Source: Scilla litardierei (lineage: Eukaryota > Streptophyta > Magnoliopsida > Asparagales > Asparagaceae). From it: DNA of 64,000 nt. Each line of letters begins with the position of its first letter. Within the stretch, counting starts at the first letter, position 1. Both the position numbers and the translations under genes were made by a program. The notes beneath the pieces were generated by a model. It was not told the DNA's origin. It saw only the letters and a list, made by a program, of their open reading frames with translations, and made no database searches. The stretch spans positions 201,737,600-201,801,599 of the forward strand of contig CM061141.1 of assembly GCA_030789695.1 (NCBI GenBank), given 5' to 3'. This document shows, one piece after another, positions 9,175 to 20,591 of this stretch.

Positions 9175-10303
9175 ATTGCAGGAAGGCGAATCACCCGTGG
9201 TGGTGGTAGTGGTGCGCCCCCTCATGACGAGGAGCCTGAGCGGGAGCCCACTAATGGGGAGATGATGAGAATGATGTTGCAGATGATGCAGGTTCAGCAG
9301 GGTGTGCTCCTGCAGGTGCAGAATGCTCCGGTAACTCGAGCTGCTCGGGTGGTGGAAGCCCCTCGCCCTGAGCCCGGGGCGAAGAAGTTCAGAGAGCTGG
9401 GTCCTGCGTATTTTGATGGAACTGAGGGTCCACTAGCTGCTGATGAATGGATGAGGAATATCGAGGACAATCTGAAGATGTCCAAGGTCAACGAAGTTAG
9501 TTGGGTTGACTTGGCGAAGCGCCAGCTGAAGGATAACGCCAGAAATTGGTGGGATGCTGAGGAAAAGATGTTTGAGGAGCCGATCGTCTGGGCTACCTTC
9601 AAGGCCAGATTTAATGGTGAGTTCTTCCCGAAGGCTGCCAGGGAAGAGATGCTGCAGCGTTTTATCGATTTGAAGCAGGGAAGCTCGTCGGTGGACCAGT
9701 ACCACCAAGACTTCATGAGGCTTAGTCGGTTTGCACCAAAGATGGTGCAGGACGCTGAGGAGCGAGCTCAGAGGTTCCTTCAGGGACTTGCCTCGGAGCT
9801 CCAGAGTTTTGTGACCTCCTATGACCGGGAGTCATATCAGAAGGTTCTAGTAGCAGCCAAGAGGCAGGAGCTGCTTGTGAACCAGAGGAGGGGGTCTATT
9901 GTTGGCACTGGGAAGAGGCTTGTGGAGCAGGCGAGAGCTGTGGTTCGACCTGGATTCAGGCCGAACCAGCCTGTTCAATTCAAGAGGCCAGGAGGGCCTA
10001 TTCTGAAGACTTGCCATTTCTGTGGCAAGACTGGACACCTCAGGGATCAGTGTAGGAGGCTTCTGGGACAGTGCATTGCCTGCGGAGATCCTGCCCACAC
10101 CATCCGGGAGTGTCCGAAGTCGAGGCGACCTTGGGGGACACCTATTGCTGCCCCGCCATTGCAGCAGAGAGCCCCAGTGCCCGCTGGTCGTGGGGTGCCC
10201 CTCGTCCCGCAGAGGCAGGCTTTTGAGCGGGCTGCTCCGCCGAGGAGGCAGGCATTTCTGATGACCGAGGAGGAGGTTTTGGCTATGGATGAGGTCATTG
10301 CAG
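9175..10303 (+). pseudogene. gag: Tk1 gag (start codon lost)
   Basis: Capsid/nucleocapsid polyprotein. The homologous start is ATT at 9175-9177 where Tk4 and Tk5 have ATG; translation could only begin at a downstream ATG (for example 9262). Visible parts: a retrotransposon Gag domain with the WWDAEEKMFEEPIVWATFKARF and EMLQRFIDLKQG blocks, then a basic linker and two CCHC knuckles (CHFCGKTGHLRDQC and CIACGDPAHTIREC, both CX2CX4HX4C). The exon ends at 10303 within an in-frame codon split by intron 1; unspliced reading stops at 10336-10338 and gives free Gag. The remaining frame is open, so the start-codon change is the only clear lesion. Confidence 0.85.
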
Positions 10304-10415
10304 GTAACTTCCAATCTAGTTGTTCCTTCCCTAATTAGTTGATTGTTGCATTATGTTGGCTGCTTGTGTATGAATGTTGCTAGAGTAAGATTTGATTGAT
10401 TAGACTGGTTGTTAG
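10304..10415 (+). other. Tk1 intron 1 at the gag-protease junction (112 nt)
   Basis: Donor CAG|GTAACT, acceptor GTTAG|GTGTGG. Joining 10303 to 10416 restores one frame (Gly codon split 1/2) from Gag into protease, while retention gives a stop after a few codons. The same intron, with the same phase, is in Tk4 (33655-33766), Tk5 (43564-43676) and Tk6 (61162-61276, minus). Confidence 0.8.
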
Positions 10416-13400
10416 GTGTGGTTTTGGTTTGCACGTTCCCTGCCCGAGTCCTCTTTGACTCTGGTGCATCGATGTGCATTTTGGCCCAGAGCTTCGTGGA
10501 GAAGCATTCCTTGTTGACGTCCCCTCTCTCCAAGAGTTGGAACATCGTCACAGGGAATGGAGTAGTCACGGTGCATCGTGGATGCAGTCCTTGCTCTGTG
10601 GTGGTTTATGGACATGAGCTTTATGCTGATTTTATTGTCCACAACATCACCAACTACGATGCGGTCTTTGGGATGGATTGGCTTGCGAGTTTCTATGCTA
10701 CGATTGACTGTCGAAGGAAGAAGGTGTTGTTCGAGATTCCCGGACATCTAGTGTTTGAGTTCAGTCGTGGTAGCAGTTCGCTTGGCCCTGTCAGATTTCG
10801 GGCCAGGCCGGTGGAGGTCGTGGCTATGCAGTTGGAGATGGAGTGGCCAGCTGTGGTGCGTGACTTTGGCGACGTCTTCCCCGAGGAGGTGTCAGGTTTG
10901 CCACCTAATCGAGCTTTGGAATTTTCTATCGATCTTGTTCCAGGTGCGCAGCCGATTTCGAAGGCGCCGTATCGTATGGCACCTGCTGAATTGGAAGAGT
11001 TGCGGAAGCAGTTGGATGAGCTCTTGCAGAAGGGTTATATTAATCCTAGTGTGTCTCCGTGGGGAGCACCGGTGTTGCTGGTTAAGAAGAAGGATGGTTC
11101 GCGTCGCATGTGCGTGGACTATCGGGGATTGAATGCGGTGACCATTAAGAATAAATACCCGTTGCCTCGCATCGATGATATCTTCGATCAGCTTGGAGGT
11201 TCGAGGGTGTTTTCTAAATTGGATTTGAGGAGTGGTTATCATCAGCTGAAGGTGAAGAAGGATGATGTTCCGAAGACAGCGTTCAGGACGAAGTATGGAC
11301 ACTATGAGTTTGTGGTTATGCCTTTCGGCGTAACTAACGCGCCCGCAGTTTTCATGAATCTGATGAACCTGATATTCTACGACTTCTTGGATAAGTTTGT
11401 CGTTATCTTTATTGACGACATTCTGATATATTCGAAGTCGGTGGAAGAGCATGCCTCGCACTTGAGGACGGTGTTGGAGATTTTGAGGAAGCATCGTTTG
11501 TATGCTAAGTTTTCGAAGTGCGAGTTTTGGCTGGATCGAGTTGCTTTTCTGGGGCATGTGGTGTCTGGAGGTGGAATTTCTGTGGATCCCGAGAAGATTA
11601 GGGCCATCAGAGAGTGGCCTGTTCCGTCGTCTGCATCTGAGATTCGGAGTTTCCTTGGGCTTGTTGGTTACTATCGGCGATTCATTAAGGACTTTTCTCG
11701 TATTGCTGAGCCGATGACCAGGTTGACACGGAAGGATGTTGCTTTTGTTTGGTCGGGTGATTGTAGGAGTGCTTTTGGTATTCTGAAGGAGAGGTTGATG
11801 ACTGCCCCTATTCTTGTTGTGCCTGATCGCAGCGGTGGATTTGAGATCTTTTGCGATGCTTCTGGCAAGGGTCTCGGTTGTGTGTTGCATCAGCACGGAC
11901 ATGTTGTGGCGTATGCGTCTCGTCAGCTCAAGGTTCATGAGAAGAATTACCCGACGCATGATTTGGAGTTGGCTGCCGTTGTGTTTGCTCTTAAGATTTG
12001 GAGGCATTTCTTGTTGAGTGAGAAAGTGAAAATCTTCACCGATCACAAAAGCTTGAAGTATATTTTCACTCAGAAGGAGCTCAACATGCGACAGCGTCGA
12101 TGGTTGGAGCTTATGGCGGATTATGAGATTGATTTGCAGTATCACCCTGGCAATGTGAATGTGGTTCCTGATGCTTTGAGTAGGCTTCCCGCGGTGATGA
12201 TGTTGACCTCGCAGTGGAGATTGCAGCAGGATTTTTGCGAGTCTGGAGTGGAGATTGTTCTTCCTGGGGAGGCTTCTTCGTTGATGTACATGCAGGTACA
12301 GTCGACGATCGTGGATCGGATTAAGGCTGGCCAGGCCGGAGATCCGAAATTGGTAAGGATTCGAGGGCAGGTGGAAGCCGGTCTGCGGACTAACTTTTTT
12401 ATTCATGCGGATGGCTCGCTGAGGTTTGGAGCCAGGTTGTGTGTGCCAGCTGGGGATATCAGAGAGGAGTTGATGGTCGAGGCACACAGTTCGCCGTATT
12501 CTGTGCATCCTGGTGGCACCAAGTTGTACCAGGATCTTCGCCTGAATTATTGGTGGCATGGTATGAAGAGGAGTGTGGCTCGGAGTGTAGCCAAGTGCTT
12601 GGTTTGCCAGCAAGTGAAGGCGGAGCATCAGCGTTCGGCCGGGTTGCTACAACCGCTTCCGATTCCGGAATGGAAGTGGCAACACATCACTATGGATTTC
12701 GTGACTGGACTACCTCGGAGTCCGAAGCAGAATGACGCGATTTGGGTGATCGTAGATCGGTTGACCAAATCTGCGCACTTTATTCCGTTCCGAGTGGGAC
12801 AGTCCACAGAGGTGCTAGCGAGGAGATATATGGAGGAAATTGTGCGACTTCATGGAGTCCCCGTGAGTATCGTGTCGGACAGAGACACGAGGTTCACATC
12901 TCAGTTTTGGCAGAGTTTGCAGAAGAGTTTGGGTACGTGTCTGAGTTTCAGCACGGCGTACCATCCGCAGACAGATGGCCAGTCCGAGAGGACGATTCAG
13001 ATTTTGGAAGACATGCTGAGGGCGTGCATGTTGGATTTCAAGGGTTCGTGGGAGGACCATCTACATTTGGTGGAGTTTTCTTACAACAACAGCTTCCAGG
13101 CGAGTATTGGCATGGCGCCTTTCGCCGCTCTTTATGGGAGGAAATGTCGATCGCCATTGAGTTGGGATGACGTTGGTGATCGGGAGTTGTTGGGACCTGA
13201 GATGATCGTGGAGGCCGTGGATATTGTCAGGAATATTCGGGAGAGGTTGAGGATTGCTCAGGACCGTTTTAAGCATTGGGCGGATGCTAAACGTCGTCCT
13301 TTGGAATTTCAGCCAGGCGACCATGTGTTCTTGAAGATTTCCCCGAATCGCGGTGTGATTCGTTTCGGGAAGCGAGGGAAGTTGAGCCCGCGATACATTG

Positions 13401-13693
13401 GGCCATTTGATGTTTTGGAGAGGGTTGGCGAGGTAGCTTATCGCTTGGCCTTGCCGCCATCTTTGGAAGGAGTTCACAATGTTTTCCATGTGTCGCAGCT
13501 CCGTCGATACATTAGCGATCCATCTCATGCCGTGGATTTCTCGGAGATCGCCGTTCGCTCAGATTTGACGTATGACCAGCTTCCAGTGCAGATTCTGGAC
13601 AGGCGTCAGAAATCGCTTCGTAACAAGATTGTCAATCTTGTGAGGGTGATGTGGCGACACGGCTCACCTGGAGAGTCCACTTGGGAGAGATAA
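10416..13693 (+). CDS. pol: Tk1 pol: protease, RT, RNase H, integrase, truncated chromodomain
   Basis: One open frame from intron 1 to a TAA at 13691-13693. Order: protease with DSGAS; reverse transcriptase with the FIDD catalytic box ([12 protein letters not shown]); RNase H with FCDASGKG and DHKSL; integrase with an HHCC zinc region (ending CLVCQQ), catalytic Asp in MDFVTGLP, Asp in SDRDTRF and Glu in GQSERT; then the [20 protein letters not shown]-terminal block and a chromodomain-like end. The TAA replaces a Glu codon after STWER, removing about 14 residues kept in Tk4 and Tk5. Intron 2 of the integrase is absent: GAG at 12833-12835 joins GAA directly. Matches the Tekay/Del chromovirus lineage best. 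Confidence 0.9.
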
Positions 13694-13746
13694 GATGAGA
13701 TGCGAGAGCGTTTCCCACTTTTGTTTCCGGACTCGTGAGTATTCGG

Positions 13747-13783
13747 AAATTCCGAGGACGGAATTTTCTTAAGTTGGGGAGGA
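13747..13783 (+). promoter_or_regulatory. Tk1 pre-PPT hairpin and polypurine tract
   Basis: AAATTCCG-AGGA-CGGAATTT (13747-13766) is a perfect 8-bp stem with a 4-nt loop. The polypurine tract AAGTTGGGGAGGA ends right at the 3' LTR (13784) and would prime plus-strand DNA synthesis. The hairpin is conserved, with compensating changes, in Tk3, Tk5 and Tk6. Confidence 0.7.
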
Positions 13784-16255
13784 TGTAACGACTGCTTTTC
13801 ATGTATCTGGATTTAATATAATATAATATGTGTTTTGGAGAATTTTCTCCTCTTGTGTGGTTTTCGTCTCCGTAGATTTCATTTTCGATCGATTCGTCGT
13901 ATTTTCTCGTTTCTTCCTTAGGATTGTCGATTTTGAAGTATGCCATTCGTGACGGACTTCATAACGGTCGTATCTAACTATTAGATCAAGCCTAGAAGTC
14001 TTAGGGTTCGATACCGGGGCCCCGCGCTCCGTATCGGAACTTTTTGGTGCTCATTAGCCGGTATGAGAAGGGCCACCGACCGACTAGATGACGATCCAGT
14101 CGGTCGGCAATCCTTCTTGGACCGACTAGTGGGCTATCTAAATTTCTTAGAAGTTACTGTTTATCGTTAGTCGGTCTAAGAACGTTGGTTGACCGACTAG
14201 GTTGCAAACTAGTCGGTCGGCAATGCTTCTTCAACCGACTAACTCATCATCTAAATTTTTGTATAGTTACTGTTCATTGCTTAGTCGGTCTAAGTTCATC
14301 CACCGACCGACTAGTTGTTAAACTAGTCGGTTAAGCTTTGTACTCGGACCGACTAACTCTTTAAATTATTTTGACCCTAGTTACTGTTTACTCTTAGTCG
14401 GTCTAAGAACGTTCATCGACCGATTAGATGCTAAACTAGTCGGTCAGTATTGGTTCATGGACCGACTAACTCTAAATCCTATTTTCTTTCAGGAGTTACT
14501 GTTTACACTTAGTCGGTCTGCGTTGGTCGACCGACCGACTAGTTGCCAAACTAGTCGGTCAGTGGTTGTTCTTTGACCGACTAGTCTGTGTTAAAACCCT
14601 AATTTCTGGGCAGCCGCCAGCTCAACCTATAAATACCCAACCCAAACGTTTTCATCTTCTCCAACACGACCCAAAGCCCTAGTTTCTCCCCCATTGAGCC
14701 CCCATCTCCCTCCAAGCTTCAATCCTTCATTCCAAGCCCTAGAATCATCATCCAATCCATCCATTCACCCTATCTACTTCTCATCTTCCCCAAATCTCCA
14801 TCAAAACCCATCAAATCCCCAAAATCCCCCAAAACCCTAGTTCCCCAAACTTCTCCAATCTTTTCCAGATCTGATCTTAGGGTTCCCCGGAGTGTTCCTT
14901 CCGCCTCCTCTCGGTAAGAAATCGATCTACCGTTGTTTTCATATCCTATTGTAATTTTTATGAAACCCTAATAAAATACTTGTGTTTTGATGATTGTTCC
15001 CCATAACAGCGATTCCCCGTAGGCTAGCATCCGCGGAAACGAATTTTCGTAACCGTCATCCCCGGTGATAGGCAAGTGAAACTTGCATCTCTTGATTTAG
15101 GCCATGTCTTAGGCCATTTACCTTGCTTTACCGTAAAAGAGACTAAACGGTGAAAGGATAGCCGTTTAGACGCCCTTGACCTAGCTTGACAACGAAGCTT
15201 GGTCCGTCACCCTCATCATGCTCATATGTCACGTTTACTTTAAATTAACGGTACGCGAATATGTTCATTGCATTGCATTTTGCCTGTCACGTTTAAATAC
15301 AATTAACGGTACGCGAATATGTTCATGTCATTGCACCTTGCATGCTTGAATACTCATCGTGATTGCGTAGCATCGCTACACACAAGTGATACTTGTTCCG
15401 GCTAGGTGCACCCCTACGCCATATTTGTTAAATATACATTTCCTGGCTCGTGACCAGAAGATTACACAGCCTGCGGGAAATAGGGCACTCGTTGAGTGAT
15501 CCCTTGTACTTGACACTTCAACACAGCCTGTGGGCAATAGGGCACTCGTTGAGTGATCCCTTGTACTTGACCCTTGAACACAGCCTGCGGGCAATAGGGC
15601 ATCCATGTGTGGGTGATCCCTTGTACTTGTTACCTGACAATACTTGTCACACTTACTACTTGTACTTCCCTTTACTTGTCACTCCCTTACTTTACTTGCC
15701 TTGCACCATGTTTTAACTGCTAGGTTGCTAGTTTTACCTTTATTTCCGTTTCCTTGCACAAGTCTTTCGACTTGCTGACATGTGCCCCTTTCTCTTTTGG
15801 GTGACGCATGTTAGACCCTGAGCCTGAGTTGCTTGCTAATGGTGAGGTGTTTGCGGACGCCGAGCTTGTGCCCGTGTTGGACGAGGACTTCGTAGACACT
15901 GGAGATCAGTCTTAGTGTCTACGTCTAGTTTTGCTAGATCTTTTGGGTTGTCGGTGCGTGGCACCTAGTTTGATACTCTATTATGTCTTGCTTTTGTTTG
16001 GCCTTGTTCTGGGCCTTTAGACTCTTTCTTTTTAGCCTGGTGGCTTTTCTGTGATGTTGAATGCCTTGTGGACAACTGTGGGATTGGTATTTTATATCCG
16101 TCTCATATTATTATTATTATTGTTGTTGTTTCGTTCGCAATTACAGGGACCTGCTTATACTAAATATACGCTTATCGGGCGTGTAGCTTCACAGCTCCAC
16201 GCTTGAGCGGACCTTCTCACGTCTCGCCTCCATTTTAGGGAAGCGGGTCGTGACA
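13784..16255 (+). repeat. Tk1 3' LTR (2,472 bp)
   Basis: Same length as the 5' LTR, with about 1% scattered substitutions, mostly transitions. It contains the same ACCGAC array (14063-14590), TATA box (14628), triplicated 57-bp repeat and microORF (15808-15915). Confidence 0.95.
15808..15915 (+). CDS. LTR acidic microORF (35 aa), Tk1 3' LTR
   Basis: Same 36-codon frame as at 8586, ending DTGDQS with TAG. It differs from its 5' LTR sister by a few substitutions (for example AN for AE in the middle) and no indel. In the 3' LTR it is beyond the coding region, so only the 5' copy would lead the full-length transcript. Confidence 0.5.
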   Translation: MLDPEPELLANGEVFADAELVPVLDEDFVDTGDQS

Positions 16256-16260
16256 ATAGG

Positions 16261-16890
16261 GATTAGGATTCTAACGGTTACGCGGGGTGTTTCATTGTCA
16301 TCGACGGGAAAAAGACCGCCTTTGACCGTTGGGCCAAGGGGGAATAAACTTGGCAGTTGACTCCCTAGCCATAGCTCACACCCATAGCGTAGACGTCGAA
16401 TCCTAGCACGCGGGAGCGGCTGGATGAGACGTTGGGAGTTATCGTTGCGGGCTTAGTGCTCCCGGGATCGATCAGTGTTAATGGACACGGGAGTGCCCAC
16501 TGATCGAATCCGGGAAGTCCGGTGCATCATCCTGGGCACCGACCTGAATATCGGGCCCATGGGACGCCGGTACCACTTTCAGAGGCAGCGTCTCACCATT
16601 AGACCCTAATCCCGATCGCTACCCATACCCGTAGGTCGTGTCGGCGAGAGTCCCTCGTCGGGTTGGAAACCAAAGTCCCAGGTTTTCTTTCTTCTTGTTC
16701 ATACCCTTTATTTCCTTTCAGTGACAATCATTTACCGATTCGGGCTAGCTCGCCCCTCGGGGTGATTTAGGTCCTACCTGACCCAAGCACAACCTCGCCT
16801 CCCGGAGTTCGATATTCCCTCACCCTACACTAACCGTGCACTTGCGGTAAACGACACCACGCCGCCGTACCGTAAACGGGGCGCCGGTCA
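16261..16890 (+). repeat. Ath1 LTR, continuation after Tk1
   Basis: This is the far side of the Tk1 target. No gene is visible. It is GC-richer than the chromoviral LTRs and ends near CGCCGGTCA (16882-16890), where integrase sequence of Tk2 begins. Assigned to Ath1 only because it is continuous with 6556 once Tk1 and one TSD are removed. Confidence 0.5.
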
Positions 16891-16894
16891 GCAT

Positions 16895-17607
16895 GCATGT
16901 TGGATTTCAAGGGTTCGTGGGAGGACCATCTACATCTGGTAGAGTTTTCCTACAACAACAGCTTCCAGGCGAGTATTGGCATGGCGCTTTTCGTCGCTCT
17001 TTATGGGAGGAAATGTCGATCGCCATTGAGTTGGGATGACGTTTGTGATCGGGAGCTGTTGGGACCTGAGATGATTGTGGAGGCCGTGGATGTTGTCAAG
17101 AACAATCGGGAGAGGTTGAGGATTTCTCAGGACCGTTTTAAGCATTGGGCGGATGCTAAACGTCGTCCTTTGGAGTTTCAGCCAGGCGACCATGTGTTCT
17201 TGAAGATTTCCTCGAATCGTGGTGTGATTCGCTTTGGGAAGCAAGGGAAGTTGAGCCCGCAATACATTGGACCGTTTGACATTCTGGAGAAAGTTGGCGA
17301 GGTAGCCTTCCGCTTAGCCTTGCCGCCATCTTTGGAAGGAGTTCACAATGTTTTCCATGTGTCGCAGCTTCGTCGATACATTAGCGATCCATCTCATGCT
17401 GTGGATTTCTCGGAGATTACCGTTCACCCTGATATGACGTATGACCAGCAGCCAGTGCAGATTCTGGACATGCATAAGAAGTCACTTCAGAAAAAGGTTG
17501 TCAATCTTGTGAGGATGATGTGACGACACGGCTCGCCAGGAGAGTCTACTTGGGAGAATGAGGATGAGATGCGAGAGCGTTTCCCACTTTTGTTCTCGGA
17601 CACGTGA
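16895..17607 (+). pseudogene. pol: Tk2 integrase C-terminus and chromodomain fragment
   Basis: The frame starts within the integrase region just after the catalytic Glu (homologous to [17 protein letters not shown]) and runs through GPFDILEKVGEVAFRLALP and the [12 protein letters not shown] block. A TGA at 17521-17523 replaces a Trp codon (TGG to TGA); beyond it the same frame continues through [18 protein letters not shown] to a TGA at 17605-17607. No catalytic residue remains, so this is a dead fragment. Confidence 0.85.
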
Positions 17608-17653
17608 GTGTTGGGAAATTCCGAGGACGGAATTTTTCTTAAGTTAGGGAGGA

Positions 17654-20088
17654 TGTAACGACGGGTTTCATGTATTAGGATTAATTATATTATATATAAA
17701 TGTTTTGGTGGATTTTCTCCTTATGCGTGGTTTTCGTCTCCGTAGCTTTCACTTTCGATCGTTTCGTCGTGATTTTCTAGCTTCTTCCTTAGAATCGTTG
17801 GTCTTGGAGTAAGTCATTCGTGACGGGCTTCATATCGGTCATATCTTATTGTTAGATCAAGCCTAGGAGTCTTAGGAATCGATCCCGGAGCTTCGCGCTC
17901 CATTTCGGAACTTTCTGTGCACGTTAGCCGGTACAAGAAGGGGAACCGACCGACTAGATGACGATTTAGTCGATCGGCAAACCTTCATGGACCGACTAGT
18001 GGGCTTTGTTCATTGTACAGGAGTTACTGTTTATTTTTAGTCGGTCTAAGAACAACCACCGACCGACTAGATGTGAAACTAGTCGGTCAGAACTTGCTCT
18101 CAGACCGACTAGTTCCTTTGATGTGTTTTACCTGAGTTACTGTTTCTCGTTAGTCGGTCCAAGAACAACCACCGACCGACTAGGTTGCAAACTAGTCAGT
18201 CAGCCATTGTTCTTTAACCGACTAATTCTTTGACCATTTTGTCGACCTGAGTTACCGTTTGGATTTAGTCGGTCACAGTTGGTCGACCGACCGACTAGTT
18301 CTTAAACTAGTCGGTCAGCCACTCTTCTTTGACCGACTAATGACCCCAGAAACCCTAATTTCTGGGCAGCCGCCAGGTCGTTTTCTATTTAAACCCCACT
18401 TCGTTTCTTTTCTTTCTTTCTCTTCTCCTGGCCTCTTTCCTTCCCCCTTGACCTCTGGTCTTCCCCAACCTTCCTCTAGCCTTCCTCCTTCATCAAGAGC
18501 CTCTCCCCTCTCCATTTAGGCCGGCCACCATGCCTTAGGCCATCTCCAACCCCCAAAAATCTCCAAAACTCCATTTCTCCAGATTTCCCCATCCATTCCA
18601 GATCTGAACCGTATGTTCCCCGGATCGTTTCTTCCGTCGCCGTGCTTGCTCGGTATCGTTCTTCCGCTAACGATTCGGTAATAACTCGATCCTATAGAGT
18701 TCTCTTAACCCATTTGTGTTTTTGTGAAACCCTAATAAAACTAGGTGGATGCTGTTCTAATGTTGTTTTTCCATGGCAGCGATCTCATCTCCGTAGTTAG
18801 CATTTGTGTGACGGCCTCGTTGATCGTCATCCTCGGTGCTAGGCAAGTGAAACTTGCCACTTAGGGTTTTGGGCCATGTCTTAGGCCATTTGCTTGTTGT
18901 AGGCGTAAAAGAGACTAGGCGACGAAATGATACTCGCCTAGGCCCAATTTCAGGAACTAGCTTGACAACGAAGCTAGATCCGACATTTATCATGTTGCAC
19001 AACTACCATGTCATGTTTAATTTCCATTAACGGTACGCGAATTAATTGTCATGTCATTGCATTCTTTAAGTGTTCCCGTGATTGCGTAGCCCCGCTACAC
19101 CTTGTGAAATGATTGAGGCTAGGTGCACCCCTATGCCAAATGAAATACGCTCCTGGTTTGTGACCCAGGAAACGAGCTCTTTACGGGGCAACCCTGGCTC
19201 ATTTACTGAGCATCGTGTACATGGACCCTGGCTCGTTTACACGTGGGTTTTGGGGTAAGAGTTAAGCGGCCATTCAACTGGGAGTCTGACCGATCATCAA
19301 CTGCAGTTGTAAGGCGTAAACTCTGGGTTCTAGGGTAGTGTTAAGCGGCCAATCAGTGTGAATGTCCAACAGTTCAGCTGTAAGGCGTAAACATCTACAA
19401 ACAACTTAAAACGTGACTAGTGAAAAGATTGAGATTGTTAGTAACTTGGCTACTCTTGACATGCCCTGATAAATTGTTCTCCCGCACTTATTGTTTCACC
19501 ATGTCTTACTTGTGCACTCATACCATAACTGCCATGTCATGCATACTATAACTGCTAGGTTGTTAGTTTACCTTACTTTCAGTTTCCTTGCCCAAGTCTT
19601 TTAGACTTGCTGACATGTGCCCCTTTACTCTTTTGGGTGACACATGTTAGATCCTGAGCCTGAGTTCATTGTTGAGGACGAGGTGTTTGCGGACGCCGAG
19701 CCCGAGCCTGTGTTTGACGAGGACTTCGTGGACACGGGCGATCAGTCGTAGAGACTATTTGTGTTATTGTTTAGACTGTTTTGTTGTCGGTGCGTGGCAC
19801 CAATACTTTGTTATGTTGACCCTTTTGTTGGCCTTGTTCTGGGCATTTAGACTCTTTCCTTTAGCCTGGTGGCTTTTCTGGATGTTGAACTTAATTTTCA
19901 TGTTGGACAAATTCTGAGATTTGAGATTTTATTTTTGTCTCTCCTTGTGTTATTATTGTTGTTCCGTTTGTGGTTACAGTGACCTGCTTATGTTTTATTG
20001 ACGCTTATCGGGTTTGGGGCTTCACAGCTCCACTCCCGTGCAGACCTTCTCACGTCTCGCCTCCATTTTAGGGAAGCGGGGCGTGACA
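17654..20088 (+). repeat. Tk2 3' LTR (2,435 bp)
   Basis: Starts TGTAACGACGG and ends GGGGCGTGACA. It has a shorter ACCGAC array (17935-18345), TATTTAAA at 18386, an intron-like segment (18678-18779), the GGCAAGT/ACTTGCC hairpin, and the microORF at 19644. It is a different subfamily from Tk1 but has the same order of elements. Confidence 0.85.
19644..19751 (+). CDS. LTR acidic microORF (35 aa), Tk2 LTR
   Basis: ATG at 19644, TAG at 19749-19751, again 36 codons. It begins MLDPEPE and ends VDTGDQS; nearly every second residue in the middle is acidic. In-frame TGA two codons upstream. It is intact although the element's pol fragment carries a stop, but a solitary LTR need not be expressed. Confidence 0.5.
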   Translation: MLDPEPEFIVEDEVFADAEPEPVFDEDFVDTGDQS

Positions 20089-20591
20089 AAATGCTCATGC
20101 GGTGCCCTTTCTTTCCAGCCTTACGTGGCTTAGCACCCGATCTTTTACATTGGGCTCTACCTTTACGGCAGTAATCCTCTCTATTGTCAGGGAATCAGGT
20201 TTATCAGTCGGCAACTGCTATAATGGAGCCGGTGCAAGACACAGGCGGTGTGTAAACCACATGGAAAGTAAATGCCCATGATGTGCCCGTTCTTTCCAGC
20301 CTTACGTGGCTTGGCACCCGATCTTTTATATCGGGCTCCACCTTTACTGCAGTAATCCTCTCTATTGACAGGGAATCATGTTTATCAGGTGGCATCTGAT
20401 ATAATGGATCCGGTGCAAGGCCCAAGAGGTGTGTAACCCACATGGAACGTAAATGCACATGCTGTGCCCTTTCTTTCCAGCCTTACGTGGCTTGGCACCC
20501 GATCTTTGACATCGGGCTCCACCTTTACTGCAGTAATCGTCTCTATTGACAGGGAATCATGTTTATCTATCGGGAACTAATGGATCCGGTG
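20089..20591 (+). repeat. ~180-bp tandem satellite, left block
   Basis: The landmark TTACGTGGCT recurs at 20121, 20302 and 20482 (spacings 181 and 180). Each unit also has CCCGATCTTTTACATCGGGC, a hairpin-forming inverted repeat, and CTATTGACAGGGAATCATG. Tk3 interrupts it at 20591. The reading frames inside are not conserved, so this is non-coding. Confidence 0.9.

Larger units (their letters stand above)
6562..16255 (+). mobile_element. Tk1: complete Tekay/Del-like chromovirus, TSD ATAGG
   Basis: The two LTRs are both 2,472 bp (6562-9033 and 13784-16255), with TGT...ACA ends and a perfect 5-bp duplication, ATAGG, at 6557-6561 and 16256-16260. By eye the LTRs differ at roughly 1% of sites, so the insertion is young. 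The interior carries gag and pol in one orientation, with intron 1 present and intron 2 precisely missing. Two lesions: the gag ATG is ATT, and a TAA stops the chromodomain early. Confidence 0.95.
16891..20088 (+). mobile_element. Tk2: 5'-truncated chromovirus remnant
   Basis: Homology to Tk1 begins abruptly at about 16894 inside integrase and continues through the chromodomain, pre-PPT hairpin and one full LTR (17654-20088). The 5' LTR, gag and most of pol are missing. Satellite DNA follows the LTR directly at 20089. No TSD can be tested because the 5' end is gone. Confidence 0.85.

Noticed and set aside
10892..12628. Long minus-strand ORF (578 aa) opposite Tk1 pol
   Set aside because: It is the antisense shadow of RT and RNase H; similar shadows appear opposite pol in Tk4-Tk6.
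19669..19917. 82-aa ORF overlapping the microORF in Tk2
   Set aside because: It is in another frame and is not preserved in the other LTRs, unlike the 36-codon frame.
20204..20458. Minus-strand 84-aa ORF in the satellite
   Set aside because: It spans satellite units and is not kept in the neighbouring units.
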